Shown here piece after piece: positions 5,577 to 10,067 of a stretch of DNA of 10,067 nt. Numbering within the stretch: the first letter of the stretch is position 1; every line of letters starts with the position of its first letter. The stretch covers positions 1 through 10,067 of the forward strand of contig UQPV01000063.1 in assembly GCA_900543035.1 (NCBI GenBank). Direction: 5' to 3'. The DNA is from an uncultured Solobacterium sp. (GTDB lineage Bacteria > Bacillota_I > Bacilli_A > Erysipelotrichales > Erysipelotrichaceae). The position numbers were made by a program, and so were the translations under genes. The notes under the pieces are model-generated. The model made no database searches. It was not told the DNA's origin and saw only the letters and a program-made list of their open reading frames with translations.

Positions 5577-6823
5577 TCAAGCCTGTACGCGCTGCTTCCT
5601 GTCCGAGGCGAGATACAGCGGGATCGCCGACAGCTGCGCGATCACTGAAACAGCGACCATCGCAGGAATGCTCAGATCATAAAGCATGCCCATGATCCAG
5701 CTTCCGAGGAACCAGAACACACCGAAAGCACATTCAAAGATCCCATATCCGGTAGCGCGACAGTGTTTAGGCACCATTGACGTGACCACGGCTTTCAGGA
5801 TGGATTCCTGCGCGCCCATTCCGATTCCCCAAAGCGCGATGCCGATCAGCAGCATCGGAGTGGAATGAACAGAAAAGACAAAGACGGCGAACGCGCTGGA
5901 AAGCAAAGTGGAGATCATCAAGGCCTTCACGCCGATCTTGTCATAAAGATGGCCGAACACCAGAGCAGCGATCGCATCCACTAACATCGCCCCGGCATAC
6001 AGCAGAGGAAGCGTGCCTTCCGTGACCAGCGCGGAGGTCTGTGCCAGATCGGCAGCCAGGCCGGCGTAAGTGTTGGAGACGTGCATGATGATCAGATAGT
6101 AATCGATAAATCCAAAGGCAAAGCAGCTGATTCCTGCAATATAAAGCACAAAGCTCTTTTTCATGCGAAACGGAACATATTCCTTCGGCTCAGGCTCGAA
6201 TCGCTCAGGATCCGGAAACTTCCGCCAGGTAAGCAGAAGCAATACCAACGTGATCAAACCGGGATGGCCAGCACCGCAAAACAGAACGCATAGGTCTCAA
6301 AGACATCGCCGTCCGTGCGAAAGAGCATCACCAGATATAACAGCACCGGACCCAGAAACGCGCCGATCTGATCCAGCATCTCCTGCAAGCCAAAGCTCTT
6401 TCCGACCCCTTCCTGAGAGGCCGCAAAGGACATGATCGTATCTTTGGCCGGTTTCTTGATGGCCTTGCCCATCCGCTGAACGAGCAGCAGAAAGCAGGCC
6501 CAGATCCAGCCATGCTCCCCCACCAGCGCCAATGCCGGGACCGCCATCACATCCAGCACATAACCGATGACCGTGATCGGCCAATACTGTCTCGTCCTAT
6601 CCGTGATCTTTCCAAACAGATAACGCATGGAGTAACCGATCAATTCCCCCAGTCCGGAGAAGAATCCGATCGCACCGGCGGAAGCGCCCATGATCGACAG
6701 ATAAGCGCCCCGGATGCTGGAAGCACCTTCATGGGTCATATCTGAAAACAAGCTGACGATTCCAAACAACAACAGAAAGACCATCGCCTGTGACAGATGC
6801 TTTCTCCTCTTTTCGCTCTTCAT
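5577..6823 (-). pseudogene. MFS transporter split by a -1 frameshift in TM6
   Basis: Two adjoining frames together make one major facilitator of about 415 residues with 12 membrane spans. The N-terminal frame (6823-6254, 189 residues, from ATG) starts MKSEKRRKHLSQAMVFLLLFG, carries SDMTHEGASSIRGAYLS in TM1 and its following loop, and a motif-A-like loop GYSMRYLFGKITDR. It ends mid-helix at CFAVLAIPV. The C-terminal frame resumes ITLVLLLLTWRKFPDPERF and continues to DRKQRVQA at 5577. The break is at GTTTGATC (6258-6251): one missing T or other base would restore V-L-I-T-L in one helix. A TTG overlapping the TGA could in theory restart translation, but cutting inside a helix argues for a mutation or a sequencing error. 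It is coupled to marR by ATGA overlap, so it probably exported a MarR ligand such as a toxic small molecule; substrate unknown. Confidence 0.85.
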
Positions 6824-7287
6824 CTCGATTGCTCTTTCACGCGCGCCGTCATTTCAGGAAAATCGGCCTTGCTCTCTGCCTTGCAGCGTGTATAAAGAAT
6901 GTCCAGCAGACGAGCGAATTCCTCTCGTTCTTCATGAGAAAGCGGCTCGACGAGCCATTCATAAAACAAAGTCTCGATATGCGCCTTGGAATTTTTCAGG
7001 CGCTGCGCCTGCTCAGTAGGATAGATCAGCTGACTGCGGCCATCCGATGGATTGCTCTGCCGTTGAAGATAGCCCTTTGCCTCCAAATTGGCAGTCTGCT
7101 TGGCCACGGCGCCTTTATCCGCTCCTAAGATCCTGCATATTTCTGATTGGGTGATGCCCGGTCTTTTCCGCACGACATGAATGAGGTCGAACTCTGCAGT
7201 ACCGACCCCTTCTTCCTTTATCGTCTGAGAAATAAATTTTCCCGCTTCCCTGGCGATTTTTGTGATCTGACGCTGTGTGATATCCAT
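6820..7287 (-). CDS. MarR-family transcriptional regulator
   Basis: A 155-residue protein, typical MarR length. The winged helix runs from about 44 to 92: GITQSEICRILGADKGAVAKQTANLEAKGYLQRQ is the helix-turn-helix, and NPSDGRSQLIYPT is the wing with the conserved D-x-R pair. Flanking helices (1-28 and 96-140) form the dimer interface. The start at 7287 is set by AAAGGAGG 6 bases before the ATG; an upstream in-frame ATG at 7320 lies within the operator palindrome and has no ribosome site. Its TGA overlaps the ATG of the MFS gene (6820-6823, ATGA), so the two are translationally coupled. Members usually repress their own operon and a pump until a ligand binds, which fits the palindrome at the promoter. 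The ligand is unknown. Confidence 0.92.
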   Translation of the reverse strand: MDITQRQITKIAREAGKFISQTIKEEGVGTAEFDLIHVVRKRPGITQSEICRILGADKGAVAKQTANLEAKGYLQRQSNPSDGRSQLIYPTEQAQRLKNSKAHIETLFYEWLVEPLSHEEREEFARLLDILYTRCKAESKADFPEMTARVKEQSR

Positions 7288-7304
7288 ATCGGTTCCTCCT
7301 TTAG

Positions 7305-7344
7305 ATAGATGTACCATCAACCCATTAAATGATGGTACATCTAT
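7305..7344. promoter_or_regulatory. Perfect 15-bp inverted repeat, likely MarR operator
   Basis: ATAGATGTACCATCA (7305-7319) is exactly mirrored by TGATGGTACATCTAT (7330-7344) across a 10-base spacer. The right arm covers the -10 box of the marR promoter and the left arm ends just before the marR ribosome site. MarR dimers bind such dyads, so this is probably the autorepression site. Each arm contains its own smaller dyad, GATGTACCATC (near-palindromic), so two dimers may bind. Confidence 0.7.
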
Positions 7345-7357
7345 TTTTGCCTGTCAA
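7329..7357 (-). promoter_or_regulatory. marR-MFS promoter
   Basis: On the minus strand: TTGACA (7357-7352, full consensus), 17 bases, CATCAT (7334-7329, 4 of 6). The weak -10 lies inside the inverted repeat, so a bound repressor would exclude RNA polymerase. Confidence 0.6.
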
Positions 7358-7391
7358 CTGCGCCAAACAGATCCTCCGCTGTTTCTCCATC

Positions 7392-7429
7392 AAAAAAAGA
7401 CCAGAATCCTCTCTTGAGCAATTCCGGTC
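7392..7429 (-). terminator. Terminator of the MetE-like gene
   Basis: On the minus strand GACCGGAAT (7429-7421) pairs with ATTCTGGTC (7407-7399), nine pairs with one G-T, then seven T (7398-7392). It lies 7 bases after the stop codon and separates this gene from marR. Confidence 0.9.
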
Positions 7430-7436
7430 AGTTTGC

Positions 7437-8552
7437 TTACGGCCAGACCTTTTCCGCGATCTTCTTCACCAATGCCAGTTTGGCCCACTGTTCCTCTTCT
7501 GTCAGCTTATTGCCGATCTCACAAGAGGCAAATCCGCATTGCGGGCTCAGATACAGCCGGTCGATATCCACGATCTGCGCTGCCTCATGGATCCGTTCGA
7601 TGATCGTCTGTTCATCCTCCAGCTTCGGTGATTTGCTCGTGATGAGCCCGAGCACCACTTTCTTATCGGCGGGAATATAACGAAGCGGCTGAAAATCGCC
7701 AGAGCGTTCGTCATCAAACTCTAAATAGAACGCATCCACCTGCTCATTCGCAAATAAGATCGGGGCGATCGGGGCATATCCGCCGCTGCTTGCCCAGGTG
7801 GAATGATAGTTCCCCCGGCAGACATGCGTCGCGATGCTCATATCCGCTGGCCTGCCTTCCAATGCCAGCGCGTTCACGCGCAGATACCGCTGTGCCTCTT
7901 CTTCCAGCGAATCGCCGCAATGTGTCCGGAAATTGCGATATCCTTCATCGCAGAGCATGCCCCAGGTACAGTCATCCAGCTGCAGGTTGCGGCACCCCGC
8001 CGCATACAACGCGCGGATGACCGTACGATACGCAGCGGCAATATCCTGAATCAGCTGTTCATCATCCGGATAGATCTTCTTCGTCTTCTCTCCATTATCC
8101 TCGCGGTAAAGCTCTGCCAGCAGCTGTGCCGGCGCAGGAATGGTCTGCTTGGCAACGATCCCTTCTTCCTCAAACTGCTTCACAAAACGGAAATGCTCCA
8201 CAAACGGATGATCCTCGCCGCTGATCTTGCCGATCACCTCGATGGATCCCGGCGTAGTTTCTTCCCCATGGAAAAAATAACCATGATCCAGTTCGATCTT
8301 TTGGATGCCCTGAAAGCCCCACATGAAGTCCAGATGCCAGTAACTGCGGCGGAACTCGCCATCCGTGATCACCAGACAGCCTGCCTGTTTCTGTTTCTCG
8401 ATCAGCGCGGCGATCTCCTCATCTTCGATCTGTTTCAGCTGTTCTGCGCTGATCGATCCTGCTTCATATCTGATCCTTGCGTCCTTCAATCTCGCCGGGC
8501 GCAGAAAGCTGCCCACATGATCATGACGGAACGGTATATGCAATGTGCTCAT
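7437..8552 (-). CDS. MetE-like (YxjG/YxjH-type) cobalamin-independent methyltransferase
   Basis: A 371-residue protein corresponding to the catalytic C-terminal half of cobalamin-independent methionine synthase (Meth_synt_2 / UROD-MetE fold). It lacks the N-terminal half of full MetE, as in Bacillus YxjG/YxjH. It begins RHDHVGSFLRP (9-19), followed by DGEFRR (64-69) and NLQLDDCTW (189-197). The zinc and homocysteine-site residues are all present: H243 and C245 (THVCRGN), E278 (YLEFDDE) and C339 (LSPQCGFAS). The expected role is methyl transfer to a thiol such as homocysteine in the cytosol; the methyl donor of these short forms is not settled. The start at 8552 is set by AAGGGAGG 7 bases before the ATG; an in-frame upstream extension to 8633 would pass through the promoter and is rejected. 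It has its own promoter and terminator and lies next to a LysR regulator that may control it. Confidence 0.9.
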   Translation of the reverse strand: MSTLHIPFRHDHVGSFLRPARLKDARIRYEAGSISAEQLKQIEDEEIAALIEKQKQAGCLVITDGEFRRSYWHLDFMWGFQGIQKIELDHGYFFHGEETTPGSIEVIGKISGEDHPFVEHFRFVKQFEEEGIVAKQTIPAPAQLLAELYREDNGEKTKKIYPDDEQLIQDIAAAYRTVIRALYAAGCRNLQLDDCTWGMLCDEGYRNFRTHCGDSLEEEAQRYLRVNALALEGRPADMSIATHVCRGNYHSTWASSGGYAPIAPILFANEQVDAFYLEFDDERSGDFQPLRYIPADKKVVLGLITSKSPKLEDEQTIIERIHEAAQIVDIDRLYLSPQCGFASCEIGNKLTEEEQWAKLALVKKIAEKVWP

Positions 8553-8579
8553 TTGAATGCCTCCCTTGTGATGGATTCC

Positions 8580-8608
8580 ATTATAGTGATGCCGACATGA
8601 TCCGTAAA
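8580..8608 (-). promoter_or_regulatory. Promoter of the MetE-like gene
   Basis: On the minus strand: TTTACG (8608-8603), 17 bases, TATAAT (8585-8580). The spacer contains GATGCCGA (plus strand 8588-8595), a motif also found at the lysR promoter and upstream of the plus-strand gene. No T-box or S-box leader is seen: the leader is only about 20 bases. Confidence 0.7.
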
Positions 8609-8614
8609 ATATAG

Positions 8615-8657
8615 AAAAAAGACAGTTTGCCATAGATGAAATCTATGACACCCTGTC
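8615..8657 (-). terminator. lysR terminator overlapping its stop codon
   Basis: On the minus strand 8657-8621 folds into a long hairpin: outer arms GACAG/CTGTC, inner arms CATAGAT/ATCTATG, with two mismatches between them and a three-base loop, then six T (8620-8615). The lysR TAG (8645-8643) lies within the stem. The MetE-like promoter begins 7 bases beyond the T run. Confidence 0.88.
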
Positions 8658-9554
8658 CTTCGCAAACCGCTTCAGCGCTTCGATATACGAGGTCGCAAAT
8701 TTTCCCGGCACCACCTTATCATTGGTGATCCATCCGATCTCCATGACATCCTCCACATCCAACGCTACCGAAACGATATCTTTTCCATTCAGCTGCTCAT
8801 TGATGACGCCGCTGCAGATCGTATAGCCATTTAATCCGATGAGCAAGTTGAACAAAGTGGCCCTGTCGCTGACCATGATATCCTTGCGGCTCTCTCTGGT
8901 GCTCAGGATCTCCTCGGAAAAATAGAAAGAATTATGCTCGCCCTGCTCATAGGAAAGGCGCGGATAATCCTCCAGATCCTCCAGCGTCACGACCTGCTTT
9001 TGGGCCAGCGGGCTGAACCGGCTGACAAACACATGCGGTCTGGCAGTGAACAGCGGATGAAAGCTGATCCCATTTTCCCGCATCGTCCTGCGCAGGATCG
9101 TCTCATTGAACGAATTCAGATACAATACGCCGACCTCGCTTCGCAGCCTGGCCACATCTTCGATGATCTCATGGGTCTTCGTCTCACGGATGCGAAAATC
9201 ATACTCTTCTCCGCCATGTTTTTTCAACAGCTCGACGAATGCTTCTACCGCAAACGAATAATGCTGTGTGGAGACACAGAACTGATGGCGGACAGGGGCA
9301 GTGCCGAAATAACGCTCTTCGATCAATGCCGTCTGCTCGATCACCTGTCTGGCGTACCCGAGAAATTCCTCTCCTTCCCTGGTGACGATCACGCCTTTAT
9401 TGGTCCGGCTGAAGATCGTGATGCCCAGTTCCTGTTCCAGCTCTTTGATCGACGCCGTCAGGCTGGGCTGGGTCAAAAACAGCCGCTTCGCCGCCTCGCT
9501 GATCGTGGAACAGGACGCGATGGTCACGGCATACTTCAGCTGCAATAATGTCAT
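8643..9554 (-). CDS. LysR-family transcriptional regulator
   Basis: A 303-residue protein of normal LysR length. Residues 1-60 are the winged HTH (MTLLQLKYAVTIASCSTISE, then AAKRLFLTQPSLTASIKELEQELGITIFSR and TNKGVIVTREGEEFL), followed by the linker helix and a substrate-binding domain (about 90-295) of two alpha/beta lobes. The start at 9554 is chosen because GAGGGAG lies 6 bases before it; in-frame ATGs at 9560 and 9590 have poorly placed or no ribosome sites. It is upstream of and co-oriented with the MetE-like gene but separated by a terminator, and divergent from the plus-strand gene at 9739. Control of the MetE-like gene, in the manner of sulfur or methionine LysR regulators, is likely from position and the shared GATGCCGA motif; the effector is unknown. 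Confidence 0.93.
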   Translation of the reverse strand: MTLLQLKYAVTIASCSTISEAAKRLFLTQPSLTASIKELEQELGITIFSRTNKGVIVTREGEEFLGYARQVIEQTALIEERYFGTAPVRHQFCVSTQHYSFAVEAFVELLKKHGGEEYDFRIRETKTHEIIEDVARLRSEVGVLYLNSFNETILRRTMRENGISFHPLFTARPHVFVSRFSPLAQKQVVTLEDLEDYPRLSYEQGEHNSFYFSEEILSTRESRKDIMVSDRATLFNLLIGLNGYTICSGVINEQLNGKDIVSVALDVEDVMEIGWITNDKVVPGKFATSYIEALKRFAKDRVS

Positions 9555-9580
9555 ACACATCTCCCTCTCTGCATGCAACC

Positions 9581-9609
9581 AGTATGACACAGGATGCCGA
9601 TTCTGTCAG
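9581..9609 (-). promoter_or_regulatory. lysR promoter with GATGCCGA in the spacer
   Basis: On the minus strand: CTGACA (9609-9604, 5 of 6), 17 bases, CATACT (9586-9581, 4 of 6). The spacer holds GATGCCGAT (plus strand 9593-9601). If this is a LysR site, it would cause autorepression. Confidence 0.5.
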
Positions 9610-9668
9610 CCCTGAATACAGACCAAGGTGATCATGCCACATCTGCCCTTCGTTTGACAGGCCAACGC

Positions 9669-9697
9669 TTTGCATCCATGCTTCCTCTTGCTATAAT
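9669..9697 (+). promoter_or_regulatory. Promoter of the plus-strand membrane protein gene
   Basis: TTTGCA (9669-9674), 17 bases, TATAAT (9692-9697). ATCGGCATC (9712-9720), the inverse of the lysR promoter motif, lies about 15 bases past the -10, near the transcription start, where a bound protein would block transcription. Confidence 0.6.
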
Positions 9698-9738
9698 ATG
9701 GTTAACTCATGATCGGCATCAACGAAGGAGGGAGGATC

Positions 9739-10067
9739 ATGTTTGATTTTTTCGGCACTTTTTTAGACGGTCCGCTGGCGGGAAGCACGTTTGGCGGCGT
9801 CATCAATAATGGATCCGGCGGAGACAGCGTCGGTCCGTTTCTGACACTGGGCGGCATGGCTTTCGTCTTAGCTATCATCCTCTCTATCATCATCGTCCCT
9901 TTTGTCGCATGGCGCTCGCTGATTGCCAGCGAACTGAATGAAAGAAGCGGAATTTGGGGAGTTATCATCTTGCTCGCTATTCAGTTCATCTTTTCCTCCA
10001 TTTCCCCGCGCCTAAAGTCGCGCGGACACAAATACTTCATCAATAAATCCCACATGCTCTCTTTCGT
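9739..10067 (+). CDS. Small membrane protein, hypothetical, cut by window end
   Basis: AAGGAGG (9725-9731) lies 7 bases before the ATG at 9739, and the frame stays open to the end of the window (109 codons). It begins MFDFFGTFLDGPLAGSTFGG, then a glycine-rich stretch (INNGSGGDSVG). Two likely membrane spans follow, at about 36-58 (TLGGMAFVLAIILSIIIVPF) and 72-88 (IWGVIILLAIQFIFSSI), and a basic segment (RLKSRGHKYF). There is no cleavable signal peptide; the N-terminus is probably outside or at the surface. I do not recognise the family. It is divergent from lysR and shares the candidate LysR motif in its leader. Confidence 0.75.
   Translation, partial: MFDFFGTFLDGPLAGSTFGGVINNGSGGDSVGPFLTLGGMAFVLAIILSIIIVPFVAWRSLIASELNERSGIWGVIILLAIQFIFSSISPRLKSRGHKYFINKSHMLSF

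Noticed and set aside
6254..6257. Two separate half-transporter genes with overlapping stop and start
   Set aside because: The junction falls inside TM6 rather than in the central loop, and TTG lacks a ribosome site; a one-base frameshift explains it better.
7288..7320. Eleven-residue N-terminal extension of MarR (MMVHLSKGGTD)
   Set aside because: It is encoded by the operator palindrome; the mirror arm gives the same MMVHL on the other strand, and the ribosome site AAAGGAGG lies inside the extension.
7305..7349. Plus-strand terminator (15-bp hairpin followed by T5)
   Set aside because: No plus-strand gene precedes it; its overlap with the marR promoter favours an operator.
7803..8600. Plus-strand 265-codon open frame
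   Set aside because: Antisense shadow of the MetE-like gene, whose motifs, ribosome site and promoter are clear.
8553..8633. 27-residue N-terminal extension of the MetE-like protein
   Set aside because: It would be translated from promoter DNA including the TATAAT; the internal ATG has AAGGGAGG and matches the family start.
8934..9548. Plus-strand 204-codon open frame
   Set aside because: Antisense shadow of lysR; no ribosome site.
9702..9968. Minus-strand 88-codon open frame
   Set aside because: Opposite the plus-strand membrane gene, which has AAGGAGG, a promoter and a sensible protein; this one has low-complexity composition and no start signal.

Overview
The window looks like a chromosomal segment of a low-to-mid GC Bacillota (Firmicutes). 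Strong AGGAGG-type ribosome sites, consensus TTGACA/TATAAT-like promoters, short hairpin-plus-U terminators and the protein types (XRE regulator fused to a membrane domain, YxjG/YxjH-like MetE homologue, MarR-MFS pair) all fit. Erysipelotrichia or a related gut lineage is possible, but that is a guess from protein style, not a shown fact.

The window has two halves. Bases 1 to about 4340 are AT-rich accessory DNA. They hold (a) worn-out remnants on the minus strand: a possible excisionase-type HTH tail (52-162) and an IS1595/ISXO2-like transposase broken over three frames (306-622); (b) a complete IS3-family element (728-2049) with orfA, orfB, a poly-A frameshift site, terminal inverted repeats and a 3-bp target duplication TTC; (c) a large STAND-type P-loop NTPase gene on the minus strand (2023-3990), which the IS3 element has cut inside its C-terminal 40-residue repeats. 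Removing the element and one TTC joins the two sides in frame and continues the second repeat with no gap, giving a 680-residue protein that ends at 623-625. The pre-insertion gene can therefore be reconstructed from this window alone. STAND NTPases of this build often act in phage defence; that role is inferred here.

From about 4344 to the end the DNA is more GC-rich and tidy. On the minus strand, in transcription order from the right: a LysR-type regulator (8643-9554) ending in a strong terminator; a MetE-like methyltransferase (7437-8552) with its own promoter and terminator; a MarR regulator (6820-7287) overlapping by ATGA an MFS transporter gene (5577-6823) that carries a frameshift; and an XRE-HTH protein with six predicted membrane segments (4413-5357), followed by a terminator. 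A plus-strand gene for a small membrane protein starts at 9739, divergent from lysR, and runs off the window.

The regulatory DNA is readable. The marR promoter overlaps a perfect 15-bp inverted repeat, a likely autoregulatory operator. The lysR, metE-like and plus-strand gene promoters each contain GATGCCGA, in the -10/-35 spacer or just past the -10, a candidate common LysR site. The XRE gene leader carries alternating GTTG/CAAC half-sites. The most notable points are the exactly reconstructable IS3 interruption of the NTPase repeats and this promoter architecture. No RNA gene, CRISPR array or complete new multi-gene system was seen.
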